DNA of 64,000 nt from Trinickia sp. Y13 (GTDB lineage: Bacteria; Pseudomonadota; Gammaproteobacteria; Burkholderiales; Burkholderiaceae): the NCBI RefSeq assembly GCF_029522115.1, contig NZ_JAKWFK010000012.1, positions 62,001-126,000 on the forward strand, written 5' to 3'. How positions within the stretch are numbered: the first letter of the stretch is position 1; each line of letters starts with the position of its first letter. The notes beneath the pieces are model-generated. The model worked only from the letters and a program-made list of their open reading frames with translations, was not told where the DNA came from and searched no databases. The translations under genes and the position numbers were made by a program. Below are positions 1 to 8,352 of this stretch, one piece after another.

Positions 1-998
1 ACATGACCGAGTTCGCTTACTCGGGCCTCGGGCTCAATCCGCATTACGGCACGCCGCTCTCGCCTTATCGGCGCAATGAACCCGGCGAAGCGCGCATCGC
101 CGGCGGCTCGTCCTCGGGCGCGGCGGCATCGGTTGCGGACGGCATGGCCGCCGTGGCGCTCGGCAGCGATACGGGCGGCTCGATTCGCATCCCGGCCGCG
201 CTATGCGGTCTCACCGGTTTCAAGCCCACCGCGAGCCGAGTGCCGCGGCAAGGCGCCGTGCCGCTTTCCACGACGCTCGACTCGTTCGGGCCGATCGGCG
301 TCTCGGTCTCGTGCTGCGCGCTCGTCGATCGCATCCTGGCGGGCCTCGAGCCGCATGTGCCCGCCGCGCGCCCGCTCGAAGGCGTGCGCTTGGGCATCCT
401 CACCCATTACGTCACCGACGACATGGAGCCGGCCGTCGCGCTCGCCGTCGAGACCGCGACGAAACATCTCGAGGCAGCGGGCGCCATTCTCTCCGACGTC
501 CATTTCGCGCCGCTCGAGCAACTCGTGTCGCTCAACCGTTTCGGCTTCTCGGGGATGGAGGCGTATGCATGGCATCGTCCATTGATCGAGCAGCATGCCG
601 ATCGCTACGACCCGAGGGTGCTCGTGCGCATCGAGAAGGGAGCGAGGGCCGCCGCCGCCGACTACCTCGAGTTGCTCGAGCAGCGCGCCGCGCTGCTCGA
701 AACGGCGCAGGACACGCTCTGGCGGCGGTTCGACGCAATCGTTGCGCCCACGGTGCCGATTACGCCCCCGCGCGTGTCCGAGTGCGATGCCGACGACGCA
801 GCCTACGCCCGCATCAACGCGCTCGTGCTGCGCAACCCGAGCGTATTCAATCTGCTCGACGCCTGCGCCGTGTCGCTGCCGTGCCACCCACGCGGGCAAG
901 CGCCGGTCGGGTTGATGCTGGCCGCCGCGCCTCATGCCGACGATGCGCTGCTCGCCATCGCGCGCGCCGCCGAACGGGTGCTCGAATCGATTCGGTGA
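1..998 (+). CDS. amidase signature family protein, 5' end cut by window edge
   Basis: C-terminal ~331 residues of an amidase-signature (AS) hydrolase that cleaves an amide bond. The AS core is visible: the glycine/serine stretch GGSSSGAAAS near visible residues 34-43 and the nucleophile region GSDTGGSIRIP (Ser ~60). The catalytic lysine normally lies roughly 75-100 residues upstream and is therefore outside the window. AS enzymes are usually 450-480 aa, so about 110-140 residues are missing. The first visible Met (base 3) is internal, not the true start. The substrate cannot be told; this is more like the AtzF/biuret-hydrolase-like or generic amidase branch than GatA, because no GatB/GatC is next to it. 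dsbB follows 127 bases downstream on the same strand. Confidence 0.85.
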   Translation, partial: MTEFAYSGLGLNPHYGTPLSPYRRNEPGEARIAGGSSSGAAASVADGMAAVALGSDTGGSIRIPAALCGLTGFKPTASRVPRQGAVPLSTTLDSFGPIGVSVSCCALVDRILAGLEPHVPAARPLEGVRLGILTHYVTDDMEPAVALAVETATKHLEAAGAILSDVHFAPLEQLVSLNRFGFSGMEAYAWHRPLIEQHADRYDPRVLVRIEKGARAAAADYLELLEQRAALLETAQDTLWRRFDAIVAPTVPITPPRVSECDADDAAYARINALVLRNPSVFNLLDACAVSLPCHPRGQAPVGLMLAAAPHADDALLAIARAAERVLESIR

Positions 999-1125
999 AG
1001 GCGCTGCCCGATCTCGGGCGCTGGCCCGATACAGCATGCGCTCGACCCGGCATGCAGTCGGTTTTACGAAAGCGCACTAGAATTGCGCGGTTTATCGATA
1101 TGAAGATAGGGAACGCTTTCCTCTT

Positions 1126-1644
1126 ATGAACGACACGTCACTACTGCGCCGCGAGCGCAGGCTCCTCACGCTGCTCGGGTTCGTTTGCCTCGCCCTCGTC
1201 GGCGGCGCGCTCTATCTGCAGTATGCAAAGCACGAAGATCCTTGCCCGCTATGCATCATCCAGCGCTACCTGTTCCTGCTGATCGCGCTGTTCGCGTTCG
1301 TCGGCGCCGCGCGCAAGGGGTGGCGCGGCATTGCGCTGTTCGAGACGCTGATTGCCATCACCTCGGCCACCGGCATCGCGGGAGCCGCGCGCCATTTGTA
1401 CATTCAATTGAACCCAGGCTTCAGTTGCGGCTTCGACGCACTGCAACCGGTCGTGGACAGCCTACCGCCCGCACACTGGCTGCCGAGCGTGTTCAAGGTC
1501 GCCGGCCTTTGCGAAACCGTCTACCCGCCGATTCTTGGCATCTTGCTGCCCGGCTGGGCGCTGATCGCATTCGCCCTGACGTTCGTTGCGGTCGTCGTGA
1601 GCGCGTGGCGCCGGCGCGGCAAGGGGCGAGCTTATTCCCTCTGA
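1126..1644 (+). CDS. dsbB: DsbB disulfide bond formation protein
   Basis: Inner-membrane quinone reductase that reoxidises periplasmic DsbA and passes the electrons to ubiquinone. The 172-aa length fits the family. Four hydrophobic segments are visible (about 13-32, 44-62, 70-88, 145-165). The first periplasmic loop holds the redox pair C40-P-L-C43 followed by the conserved QR (46-47). The second loop holds C101 and C129, the pair that contacts DsbA. The start is the ATG after an AT-rich stretch; the Shine-Dalgarno is weak. It is not obviously in an operon: 416 bases separate it from xdhC. Confidence 0.95.
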   Translation: MNDTSLLRRERRLLTLLGFVCLALVGGALYLQYAKHEDPCPLCIIQRYLFLLIALFAFVGAARKGWRGIALFETLIAITSATGIAGAARHLYIQLNPGFSCGFDALQPVVDSLPPAHWLPSVFKVAGLCETVYPPILGILLPGWALIAFALTFVAVVVSAWRRRGKGRAYSL

Positions 1645-1670
1645 TGTGCGTCGATGTGCGTCGATGTGCG
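1643..1670. repeat. 2.8 copies of a 10-bp tandem repeat
   Basis: The unit GATGTGCGTC occurs at 1643-1652 and 1653-1662, then 8 bases of a third copy. It starts at the dsbB stop codon, so the array begins inside the last codons and runs into the intergenic region. Confidence 0.9.
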
Positions 1671-2060
1671 CCCGCGCCCGTCGAAGGGGCCGTGCAAGCC
1701 CCGTCCACTGCACGAAGCTGCCGATATGGCGGCGCTCTGATAGCGCCCATCAGCGGGAAACGATGTCTTTGCGCCAGCTCGGTGCTATCTTCGGGCATGG
1801 ATGGCGATCCACGTGCGCGAGGCTGACGGCAAGCCGTCGCGTAACGCGCGCCTGATCCCCCTCTTCAGGATTCGGCTATGACGACGCATCCCATCCGCTC
1901 TAGATCGCCCAAGCTCCATCGCGCAAGCGCTACCCTCTCGCCATCCGGCGAGGATGGCACGGACCATGCAGCGTCAATCCGTATACCTCGTGCCGCCGCT
2001 TGCGCACCCTTCCCGGCGCGCCTGCGCTCGGGCTCGGCTTGAACGGAGCGCGAGAACCCT
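1671..2060. other. intergenic region dsbB-xdhC, no gene supported
   Basis: About 390 bases between dsbB and xdhC. Reading frames here lack a convincing ribosome-binding site or family resemblance. The end carries the xdhC leader, with a GGAG about 12 bases before its ATG. xdhA and xdhB, which commonly precede xdhC, are not here. Confidence 0.6.
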
Positions 2061-3140
2061 ATGCAATCCTGGTTGACCGAATTGCAGCAACTGCTCGTTC
2101 ACGGCGACGCCGTCGTGCTCGTGACGGTCGCGCACGTCGAAGGTTCCACGCCGCGCGAAGCAGGCGCGAAGATGATCGTGACGCGCGAGAGCGCGCGGCA
2201 CACGATCGGCGGCGGCCATCTCGAATGGCGCGCGATCGAAATCGCTCGTGAAGTGCTGCGCGACGGCATGCGTGTGCCGCACCTGCGCCGGCTCGAGCGG
2301 CTTTCGCTAGGGCCGAGCCTCGGCCAATGTTGCGGCGGCGCGGTCGTGCTCGCCTTCGAGCGACTCGATGTACGCGATCTCGATTGGGTGGCCTCGCTCG
2401 CCAAACGCGTGCACGCAGGGCTCGTCACGCAGCGCCGCGTATCGTTCGACCCCGCAGGCGGCGCCGTGCGCCTGACCGAAGTCGACGCCGACGCCGCTGC
2501 CCGGCTGCCCGCTTGCCTGCTGTCAGATGCCGACGGCTTTCACGCTGGCGCTTCCCTGCTCACGGAAACGATTGCTTCGAGGGAATTCCCCGTCGTGCTG
2601 TTCGGCTCGGGCCAGGTCGCCGCATCGTTCGCTCAAGTGCTCTCCACGCTGCCGTGCCGGGTGCGCTGGGTGGGCGAACGCGATGCTCAGGTCCCGCCCT
2701 CGCTGGCGCGCACGCAGCACGTCAACGTGACGCTCGATGCGGGTAACGCCTCGGCCCAAGCCGTCGAGGAGGCGGCGCCAGGGACCGCGTTCGTCGTCAT
2801 GACGCACGACCATGCACGTGACCTGGCGCTCGCCGAGCGCATTTTGCGGCGCGACGATTTTATTTTCTTCGGCATGCTCGGCTCGCGCACGAAGCGCAGC
2901 CAGCTGGACCAGCGCCTCGCCGCGAGCGGCATCGATCCCGTGCGAATCGAGCGCATGTTGTGCCCGATCGGCGTCGATGGCATCGCCGACAAAGCGCCCG
3001 AGGTCATTGCAATCTCCGCCGCCGCGCAGTTGCTGCAGGCCGTCGAGGCGGCGCGCGCAGCGCCCGCCGTTTCATACCATCGAGAGCAACCGTTTTTTAC
3101 GCAGCAACCGCTGACCGACCATGACACCAACACTCGCTGA
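2061..3140 (+). CDS. xdhC: XdhC, xanthine dehydrogenase molybdenum-cofactor insertion protein
   Basis: Binds and sulfurates the molybdenum cofactor and hands it to xanthine dehydrogenase. The protein has 359 aa. The N-terminal XdhC/CoxI domain starts with VHGDAVVLVTVAHVEGSTPR and contains the conserved LGQCCGG motif, whose cysteines are implicated in cofactor binding. The C-terminal Rossmann domain shows FGSGQVAASF around residues 180-190 and the family signature FFGMLGSRTKRSQ. Its 3' end overlaps the start of the next gene by 20 bases, so translation is likely coupled. With adenine and guanine deaminases following, the unit serves purine-base oxidation. The xdhAB structural genes are absent from this neighbourhood. 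Confidence 0.93.
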   Translation: MQSWLTELQQLLVHGDAVVLVTVAHVEGSTPREAGAKMIVTRESARHTIGGGHLEWRAIEIAREVLRDGMRVPHLRRLERLSLGPSLGQCCGGAVVLAFERLDVRDLDWVASLAKRVHAGLVTQRRVSFDPAGGAVRLTEVDADAAARLPACLLSDADGFHAGASLLTETIASREFPVVLFGSGQVAASFAQVLSTLPCRVRWVGERDAQVPPSLARTQHVNVTLDAGNASAQAVEEAAPGTAFVVMTHDHARDLALAERILRRDDFIFFGMLGSRTKRSQLDQRLAASGIDPVRIERMLCPIGVDGIADKAPEVIAISAAAQLLQAVEAARAAPAVSYHREQPFFTQQPLTDHDTNTR

Positions 3141-4161
3141 GAAGATCGCCGGCGCGCCTAAAGCCGAACTCCATATTCACATCGAGGGCTCGCTCGAACC
3201 CGAGGTGATCTTCGCGCTCGCCAAACGCAACGGCGTGAAGCTCTCCTACGAATCGATCGAAGCGTTGAAGAAGGCGTACGAGTTCACCGATTTGCAATCG
3301 TTTCTCGACATCTACTACGCCGGCGCCAGCGTCCTGCTGACGGAGGACGACTTCTACACCATGACGGCCGCCTATGTGGAACGCGCGCTCGCCGACAACG
3401 TCGTCCACGCGGAAATCTTCTTCGACCCGCAGACGCATATGGAGCGCGGCGTCGCCATCAGCACGGCTGTTGCGGGCATCGAACGGGCCCTGGCCGAAGC
3501 CGAGCAACGCGGGCTCACGAGCAAGCTCATCCTCTGCTTCCTGCGGCACTTGTCCGAATCCGATGCGCTCGCCACCTACGAGGCGGCCTTGCCGCTCTTC
3601 GACACCTACGCGCACCGGCTCATCGGCGTGGGCCTCGATTCCTCCGAGCGAGGGCACCCGCCGTCGAAGTTCGAGCGCGTCTTCGCGCTGGCGCGCGCGC
3701 GCGGTCTGAAGCTCGTCGCCCATGCCGGCGAGGAAGGGCCGCCTTCGTATATCCACGAAGCGCTCGACTTGCTCAAGGTCGATCGCGTCGATCACGGCGT
3801 GCGCAGCATCGAAGATCCGGCGCTCGTCGCACGGCTTGCCGATTCGCGCGTCGCGCTGACGGTGTGCCCGCTGTCGAACATCAAGCTGCGCGTGTTCGAC
3901 GACATGAAACAGCACACGCTCAAACAACTGCTCGCGCAAGGCGTCGCCGTGACGGTGAATTCCGACGATCCGGCGTACTTCGGCGGCTACGTCAACGCCA
4001 ATTATTTCGCCACGGTCGACGCGCTCGAGTTGAGCGACCAAGAGGTCTACACGATCATCCGCAACGGCTTCGAAGCATCGTTCGTGACGCCACAGGAGCG
4101 CCAAGCGCTCATCGAGAAGCTCGACGCTTACTGGGGACGACCGAGCACCGCGCCGCACTGA
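3121..4161 (+). CDS. adenine deaminase, type 2 (Aah1/PA0148-like; often labelled adenosine deaminase)
   Basis: Amidohydrolase of the adenosine/adenine deaminase family, 346 aa. Metal and catalytic residues are visible: HIH at 18-20, H201 with E204 in VAHAGEEGPPS, H225 in VDHGV and the D282-D283 pair in VNSDDPAYFGGY. From memory of the family, HIEGSLEPE after the HxH, HAGEEGPP and SDDPAYFGGY are features of the fungal Aah1 / Pseudomonas PA0148 adenine deaminases; true adenosine deaminases have HLDG and HAGE with other flanks. I therefore infer adenine to hypoxanthine, feeding xanthine dehydrogenase. The start overlaps xdhC by 20 bases. The alternative is adenosine deaminase (add), as automatic annotation would call it. 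Confidence 0.85.
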   Translation: MTPTLAEKIAGAPKAELHIHIEGSLEPEVIFALAKRNGVKLSYESIEALKKAYEFTDLQSFLDIYYAGASVLLTEDDFYTMTAAYVERALADNVVHAEIFFDPQTHMERGVAISTAVAGIERALAEAEQRGLTSKLILCFLRHLSESDALATYEAALPLFDTYAHRLIGVGLDSSERGHPPSKFERVFALARARGLKLVAHAGEEGPPSYIHEALDLLKVDRVDHGVRSIEDPALVARLADSRVALTVCPLSNIKLRVFDDMKQHTLKQLLAQGVAVTVNSDDPAYFGGYVNANYFATVDALELSDQEVYTIIRNGFEASFVTPQERQALIEKLDAYWGRPSTAPH

Positions 4162-4291
4162 TTTCCCGCGGACCGCCTCTCGCGCCCGCCGCTTCGGTGC
4201 GCATTGCCTTCGTTGCGCGCGCAACGAAGGCGGCGCTCGGCCCGGCGTCGCGCCGTTCGCATATTTTCATCGTACCGAGAGACGTTTCATC

Positions 4292-5599
4292 ATGAGTCAA
4301 CAGGATAAGCGCACCGCCTTCCGTGCCAAATTACTGACCTTTGCCGGCGACCCCGCGACCACCGCGGGCGGCGCACGCTTCGAGGAAGACGGGCTGCTCA
4401 TCGTCGAAGACGGCCGCGTCGTCGCGGCGGGCGCATACAGCGCGCTGCGCGCTCAGCTCACGCGGGAAACCAAGCTCGTTCAGTGGCCCGGCAAGTTGAT
4501 CGCCCCCGGCTTCATCGACACGCACGTGCATTATCCGCAAACGGAAATGATCGCTTCGCCGGCCGCCGGCCTGCTGCCCTGGCTGGACACTTATACGTTT
4601 CCGACCGAACGCAGCTTCGAGGACCCCGAGCACGCCGCGAACGTGGCCGAGTTCTTTCTCGATCAACTGCTCGCGTGCGGGACCACGACGGCGCTCACCT
4701 ACTGCACGGTTCATCCGGGTTCGGCCGATGCGCTGTTCGAAGCGAGCGAGGCGCGCAATCTGCGCATGGTGGCCGGCAAGGTATTGATGGATCGCAACTG
4801 CCCGGAGTTTTTGCGCGACACCGCTCAATCGGGCTACGACGACAGCGCCGCGCTGATTGCGCGTTGGCACAAGCGCGGGCGCCAACTCTATGCGCTCACG
4901 CCACGCTTCGCCCCGACCTCGACGCCGGCGCAGCTCGAAGCATGCGGCGCGCTCGCCCGCTTGCACCCCGACGTCTTCATTCAAAGCCACGTATCCGAAA
5001 ACACCGATGAAGTGAAGTGGGTCGCGGATCTCTTTCCCGGACACCGCAGCTACTTGGACGTCTACGAACATTACGGTTTGCTGCGGCGGCGCGCCGTCTA
5101 CGGCCATTGCATCCATCTCGACGATGACGACCGCGCGCGCATGGCCGAAACCGGCGCGGTGGCTTCGCACTGTCCCACCTCCAATCTATTCTTGGGCAGC
5201 GGCTTATTCGATTTCGAGAAAGCTAAACAAGCGGGGATGCCCGTTGCGCTCGGCACGGACGTCGGTGGCGGCACCTCGTTCTCGATGCTGCAGACGATGA
5301 ACGAGGCGCATAAGGTGGCGCGCATGACCGGGCATCACCTCACGGCATCGCGCATGTTTTGGCTGGCAACCGCCGGCGCGGCTCGAGCCCTCGGCCTCGA
5401 GGATACGATCGGCACGCTGCGCCCCGGCGCCGAAGCGGATTTCATCGTGCTCGATCCCGAGGCCACGCCGTTGCTGGCCCGTCGCACCGCCCTCGCGCAA
5501 TCGCCCGAGGAGTGGCTCTTCGCCTTCGCCATGCTTGGCGACGATCGCGCCGTGCTCGCCACCTATGCGGCAGGCAGAGAAGCGCATCGGCGCGCGTGA
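4292..5599 (+). CDS. guaD: guanine deaminase
   Basis: Converts guanine to xanthine plus ammonia in the cytoplasm. The 435-aa amidohydrolase has metal ligands H78 and H80 in GFIDTHVHYPQ. The guanine-deaminase signature ALTPRFAPTST, IQSHVSEN with the third metal His, YGHCIHL and GTDVGGGTSFSML with the metal Asp follow in order. The length is as expected. It lies 130 bases after the adenine deaminase gene on the same strand. With xdhC it completes a purine-base catabolic unit in which guanine and adenine converge on xanthine/hypoxanthine. Confidence 0.95.
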   Translation: MSQQDKRTAFRAKLLTFAGDPATTAGGARFEEDGLLIVEDGRVVAAGAYSALRAQLTRETKLVQWPGKLIAPGFIDTHVHYPQTEMIASPAAGLLPWLDTYTFPTERSFEDPEHAANVAEFFLDQLLACGTTTALTYCTVHPGSADALFEASEARNLRMVAGKVLMDRNCPEFLRDTAQSGYDDSAALIARWHKRGRQLYALTPRFAPTSTPAQLEACGALARLHPDVFIQSHVSENTDEVKWVADLFPGHRSYLDVYEHYGLLRRRAVYGHCIHLDDDDRARMAETGAVASHCPTSNLFLGSGLFDFEKAKQAGMPVALGTDVGGGTSFSMLQTMNEAHKVARMTGHHLTASRMFWLATAGAARALGLEDTIGTLRPGAEADFIVLDPEATPLLARRTALAQSPEEWLFAFAMLGDDRAVLATYAAGREAHRRA

Positions 5600-5695
5600 A
5601 AAGGTGCGCGCCCGCGGCGTTCACCGCGTGCGCCGCGCCCGCCCATCGCACAGCGCCGCTACCGGCCCTGGCGACGCACGCAGCCAGTCACTGCC

Positions 5696-6940
5696 CTACG
5701 CAGCCATGCAGGCCTCATGCAACGCCGTCAGCCGCCGCACGGGATCGGCCGCGTAGGGGTTGGTTTCGTCCCACGCGTAGCCGGCCAAAATCGAGCTGAT
5801 CATCCGGCGAATCTTCGGGGTTTGATTCGCATGGAAGATGATGTCTTGCAATTCGCCCGTGTACCAACGCTCGACGAAGGCGCGGAACGTATCGATGCCC
5901 TTGCGCAAGGGCGCATCGTAGCTGGCAGCCCAATCGACGCGCTCGCCGTCGAGTTGACGCAGCAGCGTGTGCGCGGCTAGATGCGCCGAACGCAGCGCGA
6001 TCGTCACGCCCGAGGAAAACACAGGATCGAGAAACTCGCCGGCATTGCCGAGCAAGGCGAAGCCGGGGCCATGCAGGCATTCGACGTTGGCCGAGTAGCC
6101 GCCGATCCGGTTGACCGGGATCAGGAACGGTGCTTCGCCGAGCAAGCGCCCGATCGTCGGCTCCGCGCGCATCAACTCGCGCAATTTCGCCTCGCGCTGC
6201 GCCTCGGGCACGTCGAGAAAGTTGGCATCGGCCACGCAGCCGATCGAGGTGCGCCCCGCCGCGAGCGGAATCATCCAATACCAGACGTCGCGCCGCTCGG
6301 GATGCACGGCGACGCAAATCTTGTCGCGATCGGTGCTACCCGCCGGCAATGCATCGCGCACGTGAGAGAAGAGCGCGGCGCGCGCGGGCATGCGAGACGG
6401 CGTCTCGAGCCCGAGCAAGCGCGGCAATACGCGGCCGAAGCCGCTGGCGTCGAGCACGAAGCGCGCGGCGACCCGGTAGGGAGCGCCCGCTTCGCCGGCA
6501 ACCTCCAGCGTCGGCGCAGCGCCCGGTTGCATTGCGCGCACGCTATGGCCGAATCGCACTTGCACCCCTTGATCGGCGGCGCGCCCGATCAGCAGTTGAT
6601 CGAATACCGCGCGTTCGACTTGATACGTCGTACCCCATCCATCGGCATGCTTGTCTCGGAAATCGTACGAGGACATCTTCTCGCCATGAACGAACGACGC
6701 GCCGTTTTTGTATTGAAACCCGGCTTCCACCACGGCTTGAAGCATCCCGGCCTCTTCGAGATACGTCATGCTTTGCGGCAGCAGGCTTTCGCCGATCGAA
6801 AAGCGCGGGAAATGTTGACGCTCGAGCACGAGCACCGATCTGCCCGCTCGCGCCAACAGCGCCGCAGCGACCGCACCGGCTGGTCCCGCACCGATGATCG
6901 CGACGTCCGTCTGTTCGACTTCCCCGATTTCCTTGCTCAT
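5696..6940 (-). CDS. flavin-dependent halogenase-like FAD oxidoreductase of the aryl polyene cluster
   Basis: 414-aa FAD enzyme. The N-terminal GxGxxG dinucleotide fold reads AIIGAGPAGAVAAALLARAG at about 14-33. Two flavin-dependent halogenase marks are present: W220-Y-W222-M-I-P (the WxWxIP signature) and Lys78 in YKNGASF, at the position of the lysine that carries HOCl in PltA-type halogenases. A C-terminal GNAGEFLDPVFSSGV binds the FAD pyrophosphate. The start is placed at MSKEIG (6940) because AGGAT sits 7 bases upstream; the upstream ATG at 6958 has no such site. The gene is divergent from the methyltransferase and convergent with guaD. I infer ring halogenation or related oxidation of the aryl head. 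A non-halogenating oxidoreductase remains possible. Confidence 0.8.
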   Translation of the reverse strand: MSKEIGEVEQTDVAIIGAGPAGAVAAALLARAGRSVLVLERQHFPRFSIGESLLPQSMTYLEEAGMLQAVVEAGFQYKNGASFVHGEKMSSYDFRDKHADGWGTTYQVERAVFDQLLIGRAADQGVQVRFGHSVRAMQPGAAPTLEVAGEAGAPYRVAARFVLDASGFGRVLPRLLGLETPSRMPARAALFSHVRDALPAGSTDRDKICVAVHPERRDVWYWMIPLAAGRTSIGCVADANFLDVPEAQREAKLRELMRAEPTIGRLLGEAPFLIPVNRIGGYSANVECLHGPGFALLGNAGEFLDPVFSSGVTIALRSAHLAAHTLLRQLDGERVDWAASYDAPLRKGIDTFRAFVERWYTGELQDIIFHANQTPKIRRMISSILAGYAWDETNPYAADPVRRLTALHEACMAA

Positions 6941-7078
6941 TGTGCGATCCTTGTTCATCGACTAAATCACTACTGCAAATATGAAGAGGCCATACGGGTG
7001 CTTCGACGCACACCGTCGCCCGTTGCCATTACAATCCGCGGCATCACAACGACAAAACCAGTTGCGGGGAAAGCCGAC

Positions 7079-7822
7079 GTGCCATCCAATTCGTTACCTA
7101 CCGTGCGCGCCATCCCGACGTTCGTGCCCGAAACGGCATTCGGCGTCTGGTTCTTGCGCACGCATACGTGGGAACACCACGTGTTGCGTGTTGCCATCGA
7201 CGATCTGAAACTGCTCATCGATGGCCCTGTTCCGCGCTCGCCCGTCATCGTCGATGCCGGTTGCGGCCAGGGCATCTCCTTCAAGCTGCTAGCCCGCGCT
7301 TTCGAGCCGAGCCGGATCGTCGGCATAGACTGTCACGAACCATCGCTGGCGCTGGCGGAGCAAGCCGCGCGACACGTGCCGGCGCCGGTGGAAGTAATGC
7401 AAGGCGACTGCGCCGCCCTACCGCTTCCCGACGCATGCGCGGACATCGTCTTTTGCCATCAAACGTTCCATCATCTGGTCGAGCAAGAGCGCGCGCTCGA
7501 GGCGTTCCATCGCGTCTTGAAACCGGGCGGCGTGCTCTTGTTCGCCGAATCGACCGACGCTTACATCAAGTCGTGGGTCATTCGCCTGTTGTTCCGGCAT
7601 CCGATGCACGTCCAAAAAAGCGCGGACGGCTATCTCGACATGCTGCGCGAGGGCGGGTTCGAGTTCGCCGCGCGTAACGTTTCGCTGCCGTACCTCTGGT
7701 GGAGCCGCGCGAAAGACTTCGGGCTGCTCGAGCGCCTCGGCCTGCATCGCCCGAAGCCGGGCAAGCGGCGCGAAACGCTCGTCAACGTCGCCGCACGCAA
7801 GCCGCTTACTTCTCCGACCTGA
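7079..7822 (+). CDS. class I SAM-dependent methyltransferase of the aryl polyene cluster
   Basis: 247-aa Rossmann methyltransferase. The SAM-binding motif I is VDAGCGQG near residue 57. The acidic residue of motif II is in VGIDCHEP, and DIVFCHQTFHHL with RVLKPGGVLLFAE is the usual post-motif region of Methyltransf_11/25 proteins. The start is a GTG preceded by GGGGAAAG about 6 bases away; the frame stays open far upstream but that part is antisense to the halogenase-like gene. It is the only cluster gene on the plus strand and is divergent from the halogenase-like gene. Aryl polyene heads are often methylated, so O- or C-methylation of the aryl group is the likely job (inference). Confidence 0.85.
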   Translation: MPSNSLPTVRAIPTFVPETAFGVWFLRTHTWEHHVLRVAIDDLKLLIDGPVPRSPVIVDAGCGQGISFKLLARAFEPSRIVGIDCHEPSLALAEQAARHVPAPVEVMQGDCAALPLPDACADIVFCHQTFHHLVEQERALEAFHRVLKPGGVLLFAESTDAYIKSWVIRLLFRHPMHVQKSADGYLDMLREGGFEFAARNVSLPYLWWSRAKDFGLLERLGLHRPKPGKRRETLVNVAARKPLTSPT

Positions 7823-7867
7823 CGGCATCGCGCTCGAGCGCGACGCCGATCGCCCGCGTTCCCAGCG

Positions 7868-8299
7868 TTATTTGGTCGTCAGCGTCGCGAGCTTGCCGCG
7901 AACTTTGATCGCCGCAGCGCTGTAGCTCGTCGCGCAGACGAACCCCTTGGACGACGCGCTGTGCGTGCCATGAAAGCTCGTTTCGATGTCGATCACGGCG
8001 TTCGCGTCGTGATCGACCGCATCGGCTCTCAACGATGCAAGCGCTTCTTTCAGCGCCTCGTTGCATGAGGTCGTTTCGTCCTCGAGCTTACGCGCGACAC
8101 GGATCGACGCGCTGGCTTCGCCGCGCGCAGCGACGACTTCCGCATGCGCTGCGTCGCCGAAATAGAACGAGACTTGGTTGTCCGCTGGCTGCGCATCGAG
8201 CACCGGTTTCAGCGGGTACGTCGTCGTGTTCGTATGGGCGAGCGCCGCATGCGAGATCGCCGCGAAGGCGGATAAGACCATCAGGTGCTTCGCTTTCAT
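7868..8299 (-). CDS. small exported protein at the end of the ape operon
   Basis: 143 aa with a clear signal peptide (KAKHLMVLSAFAAISHAALA, cleavage about residue 21). The start at 8299 is supported by GGGAG 8 bases upstream. The mature part holds two cysteines (in TTSCNEAL and GFVCATSY) that could form a disulfide, and an ANAVIDIETSFHG segment that faintly resembles YbjQ/UPF0145-type small-domain proteins; this resemblance is weak. It lies 53 bases after the fourth ketosynthase gene and is probably the last gene of the operon. The function is not known to me; a periplasmic accessory role in pigment handling is only a guess from position. Confidence 0.75.
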   Translation of the reverse strand: MKAKHLMVLSAFAAISHAALAHTNTTTYPLKPVLDAQPADNQVSFYFGDAAHAEVVAARGEASASIRVARKLEDETTSCNEALKEALASLRADAVDHDANAVIDIETSFHGTHSASSKGFVCATSYSAAAIKVRGKLATLTTK

Positions 8300-8352
8300 T
8301 TGAGATTCTCCCGTTGTCGTTGCTTTAAAAAAGTGGCGCCGCACGGCGCGCT

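Noticed and set aside
1643..1670. CRISPR-like look of short repeats here and at 41474-41527
   Set aside because: Units of 9-10 bp without spacers; simple tandem repeats.
5981..7078. Upstream part of the open frame that continues into the methyltransferase (plus strand)
   Set aside because: Antisense to the halogenase-like gene. The methyltransferase starts at GTG 7079 with its own Shine-Dalgarno.
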